Source: Sphagnum magellanicum
Lineage: Eukaryota; Streptophyta; Sphagnopsida; Sphagnales; Sphagnaceae
DNA: 64,000 bases
Direction of reading: 5' to 3'
Assembly: GCA_021904315.1 (NCBI GenBank)
Contig: CM038910.1
Coordinates: 18,786,001 to 18,850,000 of the forward strand
Part shown: positions 24,935-35,820 of the stretch, one piece after another
Layout: each line of letters begins with the position of its first letter
Numbering within the stretch: the first letter of the stretch is position 1
Position numbers and translations under genes: made by a program
Notes under the pieces: model-generated
What the model was told of the DNA's origin: nothing
The model's input: the letters and a program-made list of their open reading frames with translations, nothing else
Databases searched by the model: none

Positions 24935-26020
24935 GGGTAAAAACATGGTTAGGTGGTTCACATTTGACATTTTGAAGAATCCACATCTTACACTAGTTAT
25001 AATTCCTGCATTTAAAATAATTATCAAACTATAAATCCTATCATTATCCCCTATGATTTTGGTCACAAATATTAATAGACCACCTTATAAATATCCCTAA
25101 ACATGTGATTGGTCAAAAAAATTAGAAAAAAATTTAAAGTTTTCAATGTGAAATAGAATATTAATTGTAAAAAATGATGAAAATCACGATGAGTAAAAAT
25201 TTTAAATATGAAAAAAAATAATATTGGAAAATTTTCAATGCATCTTACAATTAAATTATTAATTTTATGGTGGCCTATTTTTTAATTTTAATTTTGATAT
25301 TACCATGGCATATTTTTTGAATCCACATTTTTCAATTTTTTGTATGTGACAAACACAGTGTCATCATTTCAAAAGTGCACAATGAGTCCATTTTTAAAAA
25401 AATATTCATTTATAATTTTTAATAAGTGATGCGCCCTCAAACTTTTCAAGAAACTCAAAGGTGGGTCTCATAGCGAAACAATGGAAGAAGAAGAGAGTTA
25501 GGGCATGTTCCCTAACTTGCAGCACTTCGGGGGTAGGAAGGTGTGTTAAAGCTCTAAGATGGGACTAGGATGAATTCACAAGCAAGAGTTCAAGATGAAG
25601 TCAACCTACATAATTTATAAAAAAAAGGGTTAATGCAAATTAAATGGAAATGGTGTGGCGAATCTAGTAAGGACAACCTTAAGCATAAGCTTTACACAAC
25701 CCGCAACCTTTGGAGGGAGGCACCACTCCCCTCCCTATAGTATACTTTATGCCTCTCCATGGGAACTACATCCAAATGTCATTTTCCCCTGGGACTCCCA
25801 AGTGAGAATCCCAAAATTGGGATTCTTATTGTCCCAAAACTTTAGACATTCATATCTTTTTCAAATCAAGTTTTTTTAAAATGTAAAAGCAATATTTTAT
25901 AACCTTCAAAAAGATCTTTCCAATGGTGTATAACATGCCCTAATTAGACCTCATTTGACCCTTGCATTCAAGGGGTTTGTGGTCAGGAATCAAATTCCCA
26001 ATTTGACTTTCGCCTTTTTT

Positions 26021-26333
26021 TGTTGAGAATTCAAGCTCAACTAGTTAGGTTTCATTAATTGCTAGAGTAGGAAAGTAACTAGGTTACTCTCACAAGGTTG
26101 AATTATTTTATTTATTTATATTAGTTGGGTTATTTGTGATTTAGTCTTTTAGTTAAATACCTTGGTGTTAATGTTTTGACTCTTTTTTCTTCAGTACACA
26201 AGTTTGTGTATTTCATGTGACAAGAACCTTGAGGAGTTCTTGATGTTATGTTTTGTGTTGTGAGCATCATGTTGTAGTTTCCTTTCAATAAAGATTTATG
26301 TTTGCACTTGAGTAGATATCCTATTTGTTAACA
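26021..26333 (+). repeat. copia copy 2 5' LTR (313 bp)
   Basis: TGTTGAGAATTC...TTTGTTAACA. Contains AATAAA at 26287-26292, a candidate polyadenylation signal. Directly followed by the primer-binding site. Confidence 0.96.
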
Positions 26334-26345
26334 TGGTATCAGAGC
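26334..26345 (+). other. copia copy 2 primer-binding site
   Basis: TGGTATCAGAGC, complementary to the 3' end of initiator tRNA-Met, immediately after the LTR. Confidence 0.95.
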
Positions 26346-27553
26346 TTAGGTTGTTGAATGAAAAAGTCGAAAGAAATCTAGAGCTAGAAAGTCTCTAAAA
26401 CTAGAGCTTGAGAGTCTCTAGTAATATCATAGGAGTTTGTCAAGTGCAAAAGAGAAATGGGGAAAGGAAAGAATGTGAAGAGAAAAAAAAGAAAAGAGGT
26501 GAGAGGAGATCAACATATCAAGGTTGTGGAAGTTACATTTTTAAATCTAGATCTAGATCTATTGTGAAAAGATCTTGGAGTGCAACTTGGAGACATTATA
26601 GAAGGCTATAAGATGCTTCTATTCTCAAATTTTCAAAAGAAAAAAATATGTTTTGTGAGAGTTATGAGCTTGTGAAGGCTCTGTGCTAGATTTGGTTTTT
26701 TGGTCATATCTCCCTTGTTTGAGCTTTTTTGGATCTGCAACTTTGGGATCGTATAGATCATAAAGAAACATATATGTGAGAGAAACTTCATTTCATTTGA
26801 ATTTGTATTGAGAAAGATCTAAGCATTTAAAGTTTCAGTTTCAGTTTTGAAATCAGTTCATTTTGAAAGTGATAACTTTTTGTGGTCATCATCAATAGAG
26901 CTGAAATTCTAAGTAGATATAGAAGACATATATTTAATGTGTCTCCCAAAATCTCAAGGAGTTTGGAATTGCTGAGAGCAACTTATAAGCCATTGTGTGT
27001 TCAGGTCCCAGTTTGAGGTGATTTCAAGGAAGTAACAAGATCTCTCCTTTTATGAAGTTAAATGAACTGAAATTTTGAAAGAAGGTAGGAGAAATAGTTG
27101 TTCATGTTTCACCAAAATTTCAGATTGATCGAAGGTCATATGTGAGTGATGTAGTTTTGCAAAGTTGCTCTGACAGAAGTTTATTTTGAAAAGACATCAA
27201 AACAATCTTTTAAAGTGGAGTAAATAAAACTTGGGAGAACTTGAAAAAAAGAGTTTGAAGATTGGGAAGTGAAAATATATTATCAAAACCTTCATACAAA
27301 AGTGTGGTATGTAATCATGTATTTAATACCATACGAAATATTATACGAGATACGTACATATACGTAAAACCTATGTATAGTATAGAATTTCGTATAATAT
27401 TCAAAACATACATACATATGCAAGGTCCATCTTGTTCAACCCTAATCATATAAACCTAAGGAAGGAAAACCCTAATCCCAATCCTAGAAACCCAAGGAAG
27501 GAATTAAAATCATTTGTGAAACCCCAAAAAAACATTGAGTGTTGCCTTGAGAG
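26346..27553 (+). other. copia copy 2 untranslated leader
   Basis: A 1.2-kb leader without a convincing frame. It contains the inverted repeat AATATTATACGA (27337-27348) and TCGTATAATATT (27390-27401), and AACCCTAA-type tracts between about 27440 and 27490, both shared with copies 1 and 3. Confidence 0.75.
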
Positions 27554-28559
27554 ATGGTGGACATTCTTTCTCAAATTGCAATTGAGAAATTAGACAAGAA
27601 CAATTTCCAAGTGTGAAAATTTAGGATTATGAATTTCTTGATGGGGAAAGGCTACTAGGAATTCATAACTGGTGATGAAAAATAACCGCCTTTCCCAGAA
27701 AACCCCACACAACAACAAATTCAAGTTAATAAAACTTGGCATGAAAAAACATAGAAAGTCTTGTATTGGCTTTCTGTGAGTGTGTTCGATTCCATGATTG
27801 TGCATATTCAAGATGCAAAATCACCCAAGCAAGCTTGGGATACATTCGTGAAGATGTATAGCACCAATACATAAGCCCACAAAATGCAACTCAAGCAAGA
27901 GTTGCATAATCTATAGAAAAACAAGATGAACATCAGTGACTATTCTACAAAGGTGAAAAACCTTGTAGATGTTCTTGCATTTATAGGAGCCTCTATAGAT
28001 GATGAAGATTTAGTGGTCGTCACCTTGAATGGACTTGGAAAAGACTATAACCAGTTTCGTATTTAAATTGCAATTCGAGAAACATTTCTCGATTTCCAAG
28101 ACTTAATAACACTATTTATAAGTGAAGAGATGAAAATTGTTTGTACTTCATCCAATGGAGGATCACAAGAAAGTGCTTTCTACTCAAATATTAATAGAGG
28201 TACAACTAGAGGTGATAAAACTTCATTTTGAAGTCAACACAAAAATTGACATGGTGGACATCATCAACATGAAGGTCAAGTTCATGGAGGTGAATGAGGA
28301 AACTTTGGAGGAAGAGGAAGTCGAGGAAATCGTGGAGGTCGTGGTGGAATACATCGAGCTCAACAACCAAATAGCGATTCAAATTGCTACTATCGCGAGA
28401 AACTTGGGCACATGACGAAAAAATGTTATCAAAGGGAGCATGATGCACGAAATGGAAAGTTGTAACAAAGGAATTATGCATCAACTAGCAATCAAAGTGA
28501 TGAGCAACTGTTTGTGATGCAGCACATGGCAAGTTTAATGATAGGAGGTGTATCAAACA
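27554..28559 (+). pseudogene. copia copy 2 gag (broken)
   Basis: Starts MVDILSQIAIEKLDKNNFQV, aligning with MADGLSQ of copies 1 and 3. Early nonsense codons include TGA at 27616-27618 and TAG near 27656, both at Trp codons of the intact frame, and TAA at 27872-27874 at the same codon that is stopped in copy 1. The zinc knuckle has lost its second cysteine: CYYRE..GHMTKKC, with CGC (Arg) at 28393-28395 where copies 1 and 3 have TGC (Cys). The reading frame itself is otherwise preserved across the whole domain, so decay is mostly by point mutation. Confidence 0.9.
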
Positions 28560-31500
28560 ACAATGTCTAGTATGTGGATTCTGGAACTTCAAACCACATG
28601 ACTAATCATGGAGAATGGTTTAGAGACACAAAGGATCTGAAGACACTAGGGTTTGTGGAAATTGGTGATGACACTACACATCCCATCACACAAATTAACA
28701 AGGTGCCATTATCCATGCAAGATGGGTAAAAAACATACTTGAAAGATGTACTTCATGTTCCAACCATAACAAAAAATTTGGTCTCCGTAGGCCAAATGGT
28801 GGAACAAGGTTTACAATTGACATTCAACCTAAATGGATGTTTTGTGGAAGACATGAAGAATTAAGGCAAAGTGATTGCAAAAGGGGAAAGGAATGGACGA
28901 ATGTTCACCTTGGATGTGAACATGCCTAAGGTGAATTCCATGTTATTCACACATGGAAAAGGAGCTGGAGACATTGGAATTTGGCACAAGCGGGTTGGCC
29001 ATGTTAATCTCCAATGTCTTAAGTTGATGGAGAAATACAATCTTGTTGGAGGCCTTCCCAAATTTGGAACAGAAGAGGTGATGTCAAAAGTTTGTGAAAC
29101 ATGTTAATTGGGCAAGCAAGCTAGGCATCCATTCCCAACACAAACAACTCATGTAAGTTCCAAACCTTTGGAAATGATCCATTAATATGTGTGGATCACA
29201 AAGATAGAATCCATTGGAGGATGCAAGTACTACGTGAGTTTCATTGATGACCACACAAAGAAGGTGTGGGTCTACTTCATGAAACACAAAGGTGAAATGT
29301 TTCAACATTTTTTGAATTTCAAAGTAATGGTGGAGAAGGAAAGGGGTGTGAGCATCAAGTGCCTAAGGTTCGATGGACGGGGAGAATATTTTTCAAATGA
29401 ATTCAGTAAGTACTTGAAGGAGCATGGAATTCAAATGAAGTACTCATGTAGTTATTCCCCATAGTAGAATGGAGTTGCTGAAAGGAAAAACAAGCACATT
29501 GTAGAAATAACATGTGCCATGTTAAATGAGAAGAATTTGCCAAATTACTTTTGGGTTGAAGTGGTAGCAACTATAGTCTATATCATGAATCAAACACCCA
29601 CGGCGACAGTTCATGGCATGACACTTGAAGAAAAATTCACAAGCAAGAAACCCAATGTTTCACACCTTACAGTGTTTAGTTGCATTACATACGTGCATGT
29701 TCCTGATGAGAAGAGATCAAAACTAGACCCAAAGTTGAGAAATGTATCTTCATTAGATATTCCTTAGAACAAAAAGGATATAGATGCTTCAATCCTTCCA
29801 CTCGAAAGTTGCAAGTGAGTAAAGATGTTGTGTTTGATGAGATGGTTAGTTGGTACTCACCACTGAAGGTAGCAGAAGATGGAGAGGCTAAAAATGGTGA
29901 TGTTTCATCAAATGTGGAACAAGAATCACAATTAATCAGTGGACCACAAGAGTTTTCAATTAGTGGGTCCAGTAGCACTCCATGGAAAGGAAGATTAAGA
30001 TCTTCAAGCATTATACATGGTAATTTTCAAACATCATCTAGAAATCCTCATGTAGATGATGAGTCAAGTGATTCAGAAAAAAGTGTGGGGAAAGAATCAA
30101 GAATCCCTTCAGTTACTACTCCTGGAGTTCAGATGGCCAAGAAAGTTTTGAAAACACTTGATAACAACAATGGAGTACGAAGATCCACACGAGTCAAGTA
30201 CCCTATGTAAAGACTCACATATGATGGCTTTATAACTCATCATTATGCATACATGGTGAGAGTTATATAGGAGGTTGAACCCACTTGTTTTGAACAAGCG
30301 GTTAAAAACCCTAAGTGGGACAATGCCATGGATAAAGAGATGGCAGCTTTGGATGCTAATGCTACTTGGGAATTGGTAGTTTTACCAAAGGACAAGAAAT
30401 CAATTGGGTGCAAATGGGTGTACAAAGTCAAACACAATGTAAATGGATCTGTGAGCAAATACAAAGCAAGATTGGTTGCCAAAGGTTAAGCTTAAACTTA
30501 TGGCATAGACTATGAGGAAACCTATAGTCCAGTTGCCAAAATGAGAACTATAAGAGCAATCATTGCTATGGTAGTAGCAAAAGGATGGTCTTTACATCAA
30601 ATGGATGTAAAGAATGTTTTTCTTCATGGAAATTTACATGAAGAAGTGTACATGGAACAACCACCAGGTTATGTGGACCAAACACATCCTAATTTGGTTT
30701 ATAGGTTAAAAAAAGTTTTGTATGACTTGAAGAAAGCATGTAGAGCTTGGTTAGACAAGATAGATCAGTATCTTATCACAAGTGCATTTCAAACATCTAA
30801 TGCAGATTTTTCATTATATGTGAAAAAAACATATCATGGGATTATAATCATAGTCACCTATGTTGATGACTTGATTATCACAGGAGATAGTGATGCAGAC
30901 ATCTCTGATTTGAAAAAGCTTTTGAAGTAAAAATTTGAGATGAAGGATTTGGGAGAGTTGCGTTACTTCCTTGGCATTGAAGTAATCCAGTCCCTTAAAG
31001 GGATATGGTTACTACAAAGGCAATATGCCTTGAACAAATTGACCGAATACGGGATGACAAGTTGCAAACCCATTTCAATTCCATTGGAACAAAATGTGAA
31101 GTTAAGTGCAGATGAAGGAGACCTTATGGAGGATACCACTATGTACAGATGCATAGTGGGGAGTTTGATTTACATGACCATCACAAGGCCAGATTTGAGT
31201 TATGCAATTGGAGTGGTGAGTCAATTCATGCAAACACCACGAAAGCCACATTTGGATGAAGTGAAGCGCATACTGAGGTACATAAAACATACATTATAGT
31301 GTGGAATTTTTTATGAAACCAAGAGCCAGTTACAAGTACATGGATACACGGATGCTGATTGGGCTTGTAATGTTTCAGATAAAAGATTGACCAATGGTTT
31401 CATGTTTTGTTTTGGAAGTGGTGCTATTAGTTAAAGCAGTAAGAAACAACCAATAGTCGCACTATCAAGCACAGAGGCAGAATACAGAGGTGCAACAATT

Positions 31501-31775
31501 GCTGCATGTGAAGTAGTTTGGTTACAAAAACTATTATAAGATTTGGGACAGTCAGTGGATGCTCTTGTTGTCATTTATTGTGATAACATTAATAGCATAC
31601 TACTTGTTAACAACTCGGTCTATCATGCTAGGACAAAGCACATTGAGGTGCACTACCACTTTATTAGAGAAAAAGTTTTAGCAAAAGAAATTGACCTTGT
31701 TCATGTCAGTACCAAAGATCAAGTTGTTGACATTTTCACAAAGGCTTTAGGTACAGACAAGCTAAGGAAGTTTTA
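28560..31775 (+). pseudogene. copia copy 2 pol: protease, integrase, RT, RNase H (broken)
   Basis: Domain order is PR-IN-RT-RH, diagnostic of copia. Protease: YVDSGTSNHM at about 28570. Integrase zinc domain: WHKRVGHVN...CETC (28980-29103), then a stop; integrase core: FIDDH near 29245, RFDGRGEYFSNEF near 29370 and the Glu of GVAERKN near 29473, preceded by two TAG codons. RT: QMDVKNVFLHG near 30600 and catalytic YVDD at 30859-30870. RNase H: YTDADW, SSTEAEY and YCDN (about 31345-31585). One single-base loss near 29735 shifts the frame; all other breaks seen are stops, for example after KLLK at about 30928 and after KHTL at about 31297. These enzymes would copy the RNA and insert the DNA. Confidence 0.92.
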
Positions 31776-31805
31776 AAAAATGCTTGGTGTACTAGAAGTG
31801 GATTT

Positions 31806-31820
31806 GAGCCTGAGGGGGAG
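31806..31820 (+). other. copia copy 2 polypurine tract
   Basis: GAGCCTGAGGGGGAG ends exactly at the 3' LTR start. This is the expected plus-strand primer site. The complement CTCCCCCTCAAGCTC is found in copy 3 at 53173-53187. Confidence 0.88.
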
Positions 31821-32133
31821 TGTTGAGAATTCAAGCTCAACTAGTTAGGTTTCATTAGTTACTGGAGTAGGAAAGTAACTAGGTTACTTTCACAAGGTTG
31901 AATTACTTTATTTACTTATATTAGTTTGGTTATTTGTGGTTTAGTCTTTTAGTTAAATACCTTGGTGTTGATGGTTTGGTTCTCTTTTCTTCATTACACA
32001 TGTTTGTATATTTCATGTGACAAGAACCTTGAGGAGTTCTTGATGTTATGTTTTGTGTTGTGAGCATTATGTTGTAGTTTCCTTTCAATAAAGATTTATG
32101 TTTGCACTTGAATAGATCTCTTATTTGTTAACA
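31821..32133 (+). repeat. copia copy 2 3' LTR (313 bp)
   Basis: Same length and termini as the 5' LTR, differing at about 20 positions by hand count. AATAAA at 32087-32092 would serve transcript 3' end formation. Confidence 0.96.
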
Positions 32134-32610
32134 TTCTTTTGATCATAACTCATCCAAATAAGGTCTAAATGAACAATGTGAGCTCATTTTAAGCATCTGC
32201 ATTTCAAGGCCTTTCTAATGGTGTCTTGGGGGCCCAATTTGGCATTTGTTTGGTTTTGTAACCAAGGCTCTAAACATTCATAACTCTCGCATGAATATAA
32301 CTTCCAAAATGGGAGTGCATTTGGGAGTCATTGGGTTTCATCCCTTGCATTCTCTCCCATTCGTGAGAGTGTGTTTCACACCGAAGCACATTTTTGGCCT
32401 CCTGGGCCCTTGCACTTCACACTTAGTCGCAAACCCAATGTTAGGGTTGCGATAATAAGATTTTTACTATAGTTTATTACAACATGGATAATGAAAAAAT
32501 TGAAAATTTTAATGTTTGATATGATTTTAGATTTTAAGTTCATTTATAATCCAAAAATATTATAATTATGATAGTCTAAACAATCCACCAAATTGTGCTT
32601 TCACCTTATA

Positions 32611-33030
32611 GCCAAACCACTTGGTCTTATTAGGGATGTGAAGATATTTGTTCATGGAATTCCCTATATGGTTACATTTACCATTATCAACATCAATGTT
32701 CTAGATTCTAATTATTCAATGTTATTAAAATGCCCATGGTTAAAAGATGCAAAAATATCCCACGATTGGGGAATTAATAGTGTTATTATACAAGGAACAC
32801 GTACAATAAGAACCATACCTATTACTAAGAAACTTGGTGTTCAAACCAAAAGACCAAAAGTCTTAGTATGTTGTGATTTCCATTTTGGAATATTTGATGA
32901 AGAAGAAGATGTGATGTTTGCCACAAAGTTAGACATGTTCTTAATAGGAACCATAGCATTACCTACTCATATTGAACTTGTTCCTAAAACCATTATACAT
33001 ATTAAATATTGGTATAATAGAACTGATTAA
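32611..33030 (+). pseudogene. Gy1 protease, C-terminal part and linker
   Basis: Continues the protease broken at 24934: AKPLGLIRDVKIFVHGIPY, NVLDSNYSMLLKCPWL, then HDWGINSVIIQGTRTIRTIP, a conserved arrangement at the end of gypsy proteases (the W-L and D-W-G region). The frame is open from 32611 to the stop at 33028-33030, one of the longest intact stretches of Gy1. Beyond it, 33031-33500 encodes a decayed linker toward RT. Confidence 0.82.
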
Positions 33031-33499
33031 AAAAAAACCTATTAAAATGGTAGGTGTATTAACTGTAAAATTAATATACCACCTGACATTGTCAAATGAC
33101 ATTTACCTAAAACCTTCTTCCATCCAGAGGTTAGAGAAATGATTATTGATGAGACATCTACTCGAGAACAAGTACAAGATTTAACCATAGCAAGTTGGAC
33201 AATTAAAAAAGAGGAACAATTAACCAAAATCAATTTGGGTACCAAGGAGAACGTGTAACCGGTGAAAGTGAACTCTACACTTGAATCAATTGTCATTGAA
33301 CCGAGCATTTGGTTATCTTCAGCTCTGCCCTCCTTTTGCATCAACAAATAGAATGCAAAAATAATGTTCATTATTCTAGATAAACATAGACGAAAGCCAA
33401 TGGCATTGGCGATGTAAAGGGATGTATAGCTAATATAAGATCTTGTAAAACAAGATTTAATTCTGCAAGTGAATTAATACAAATAATTGACTGATTGGG

Positions 33500-34890
33500 C
33501 TTTTAAAAGAGTTCAAAAATGTATTTGCCTGGACATATAAAGACCTAAAAGGTATTCCACTAGAAATTGTTCAACACTGGATTGAATTAATACCATAGTA
33601 CCACTTGCTCATCAAGCAAGGTACTGGTTGAATCCTAATTATGTTGCTATTGTCAAAAAAAAAATAGAAAAATTATTTGCTATTGGTTTTATCAAACTGG
33701 TTGAGGAAGCAACCTGGTTGTCTCCAATATTGGAATTGTTCTTAAGAAGAAAGGAAAGTTGAGGATTTGTGTTGATTTTAGGAAACTCAACGTAGCAACA
33801 AATAAGGACCTTTACATGTTACCTTTCACGAATGAAGTCATCAACACAGTTGTTGGGCACGAAGTTTATACCTTTTTGGACGAGTTTTCAAAATATCATC
33901 AAATATCAATCCCATTAAAAGACCAACACAAAATTGCTTTAGTGACAAATTGGGGGGGCTTTTGTGTGGGTTGTGATGCCATTTGGTGTCAAAGATGGAC
34001 CACCCACCTATCAAAGGGGTAGTAACTAAAGCTTTTTGTGAATACATTGATGTATTCATGAAGACTTTTCTTGATGACTTTACAGTTTTCAATGACCTAT
34101 CAACTCACTTCAATAAGCTAAAGAAGTGTTTTCTTAAGTGTAAGTTCAGTATTAGTTTGAACCCAAACAAGTGTGCATTCATGGTGTTTTCAGGAACCAT
34201 CTTAGGTTTCATAATGTCCAAAAAAGACAAAGTCATGGATCCTAAGTAGGTTGAAGCTTTAGTAAACATACCAATACCTATTACCCCCAAAGAGATCCAA
34301 GTTTTTAATGGGATGGCCCAAGTTTATAAGTGTTTCATCAAAAACTTTGCTTCAATCATGCCACCTATCACTAAGTTGCTCAAAAAGTTTGAACTCTTTG
34401 AATGGACTAAAAAATGCCAAAATGCTTGGGAGGATATTAAGAATTGGTATATACAAGCCTTTATTTTGATAAGTCCAAACTAGGAGCTTGAGTTTCATAT
34501 TCATACAAATGCATCTAGTTAGTAATAGGAGCCATATTTGCACAAAATTCAACTGCTAAGTTTGATCAACTAATCGCATATGCTTCCATATTGTTAAATT
34601 CAACTAAGAGAAACTATACTACTACTTAAAAGGAAGCCCTAGCTATGGTCTATGCTTTACACAAATTTAGACATTATTTATTGCATAATTAGTTTATATT
34701 TTATGTTGACCACATGGCCCTTATGTACATGGTTAATAAGCCACAAGTTTTTGGTAGAATAGCTAAGTGGTTACTATTATTCTTGGAGTTTGATTTCAAA
34801 ATTGTTTGTAAGCCTAGTAGATCCCATTTGTTGGTAAACACATTATGTAGATTGCCTAATCAAGTATAATCAGTTGGTGTACCTGATTAG
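33500..34890 (+). pseudogene. Gy1 reverse transcriptase and RNase H
   Basis: The RT begins FKNVFAWTYKDLKGIPLEIV near 33510, continues RICVDFRKLNVATNKDLYMLPF at 33762, YTFLDEFSKYHQISIP near 33867 and a VMPFGVK-type segment near 33975, and holds the catalytic pair in FLDDFTVF at 34067-34090. The connection reads GTILGFIMSKKDKVMDPK and IQVFNGMAQVYKCFIKNF. RNase H follows as a decayed frame (HIHTNASS near 34500, EALAMVYALHKFRHYLL near 34635, FYVDHMAL near 34700). At least one frameshift lies at 33960-34000, and several stops interrupt RNase H. RT Asp residues are still visible, but the protein could not be made. Confidence 0.87.
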
Positions 34891-34999
34891 ACCATTAATG
34901 TTCACATGTTCACTTTATAGTTAGAGTGGTTATAAAGTGTTTATGATTATTTGTTAGAGGGAATGATGCCGAAAATATTCACAACTTCACAAAGACAAT

Positions 35000-35820
35000 A
35001 TTTAGTTCAGAGAGCTAAATTGTTTGTGTTACAAATTGGAGTATTTTATAGATTTGGACAAGACAATAGGTTTCATTGTGTTTTGCAACTTGAACATGTG
35101 CCAACTATACTATAGGAGCTACATAGTGAACTTGGTGGAGGTTATTTTTTTTCAAACATCACGACGAGGAAGATCTTTAATGTTGGTCATTGGTGGCCAA
35201 CCATGAACAGAGATGTGAATGAATTCTGTCAAACCTGTGATTTGTGCCAACGAATAGGTAACCTATCAACACAAAATATGGCAAAGTTAATTACTATTAT
35301 GCTTGAATAACATTCGAGAAATGGGGATTAAATTTTATCGGACTTACTAAATCAACAAGTTATTATGGCGATTGGTAAATTCTAATTGCCATTGATTATG
35401 TTTCCAAATGGGTGGAGGCCATAACTTTGTGCACCAATATAACTATTGTTATTATGAAGTTCTTATATGACCATATGCTCACTTGGTTTGGTTGTCCACT
35501 TACCATTGGGACAGATCAAGGTACCCATTTCATCAATGATGTTATTTGTTATTTAACCGATCATTTTATCTTGAGACATACCAGCTTTACTATTTATTAT
35601 CCACGAGGGAATGGATAAGCAAGTCTACCAACAAAGTCTTTGGTACATTGTTCACGAAATTAGTGAACGAAAATCAGAATGACTGGGATGAACACCTATC
35701 CACAATTTTATTCTTTTATACATTTGCTTTTAAGGTTGGAATTGGTTGCACTCCATTTCAACTTGTCTACGGATTACATTCATTACTACCTACAGAATAT
35801 TTGTTAATGTAGTAAACACA
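35000..35820 (+). pseudogene. Gy1 integrase
   Basis: The zinc-binding domain is legible (ELHSELGGGYFF..., then WWPTMNRDVNEFCQTCDLCQ at about 35190-35250). The catalytic core is spread over shifted frames: IAIDYVSKWVEA-like sequence near 35390, GTDQGTHFINDVICYLTDHF at 35508-35570 with the second Asp, YYPRGNG near 35597 and TNKVFGTLFTKLVNENQNDWDEHLSTILFFYTFAFKVG near 35625-35740, ending PFQLVYGLHSLLPTEYLL. The core order and spacing match gypsy integrases. No chromodomain was recognised. Confidence 0.87.

Larger units (their letters stand above)
26021..32133 (+). mobile_element. Ty1/copia retrotransposon copy 2, structurally complete
   Basis: A complete 6.1-kb element: 5' LTR 26021-26333, primer-binding site 26334-26345, leader, a gag-pol region 27554-31775, a polypurine tract before 31821, and 3' LTR 31821-32133. 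It lies inside solo LTR B; the flanking pentamers are TTTTT (26016-26020) and TTCTT (32134-32138), compatible with a duplication that has one change. By hand count the two LTRs differ at about 20 of 313 positions (roughly 6%), so the insertion is old. Numerous stops and one frameshift make it non-autonomous. Confidence 0.95.
25427..32454 (-). mobile_element. Solo LTR B of the Gy2 family, inverted, split by copia copy 2
   Basis: On the minus strand it runs from TATCGCAACCCTAAC (right edge, 32454) to ...GGGCGCATCA (left edge, 25427), matching solo LTR A and the Gy2 LTR. A perfect 5-bp duplication ATAAG flanks it (25422-25426 and 32455-32459). Removing copia copy 2 leaves about 910 bp, close to the 924 bp of solo LTR A. 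Confidence 0.93.
24935..32606. mobile_element. Small TIR element (about 640 bp) in Gy1 protease, split by solo LTR B
   Basis: The AT-rich arms 24935-25426 and 32460-32606 are not gypsy sequence, yet Gy1 protease continues on both sides. The ends are imperfect terminal inverted repeats: GGGTAAAAACATGGTTAGG... on the left and, reverse-complemented from the right, AGGTGAAAGCACAATTTGG..., about 17 of 24 matching. TATA is present at both borders (24931-24934 and 32607-32610), a possible 4-bp target duplication. No transposase frame is seen, so it would be non-autonomous. The superfamily is not assigned. Confidence 0.6.

Noticed and set aside
28137-28415. Acidic Glu/Val-rich reading frame within copia gag
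   Set aside because: It is an alternative frame of the gag Gly/Arg-rich region, seen also at 113-493 and 56985-57356; the true gag frame is the one with the zinc knuckle.
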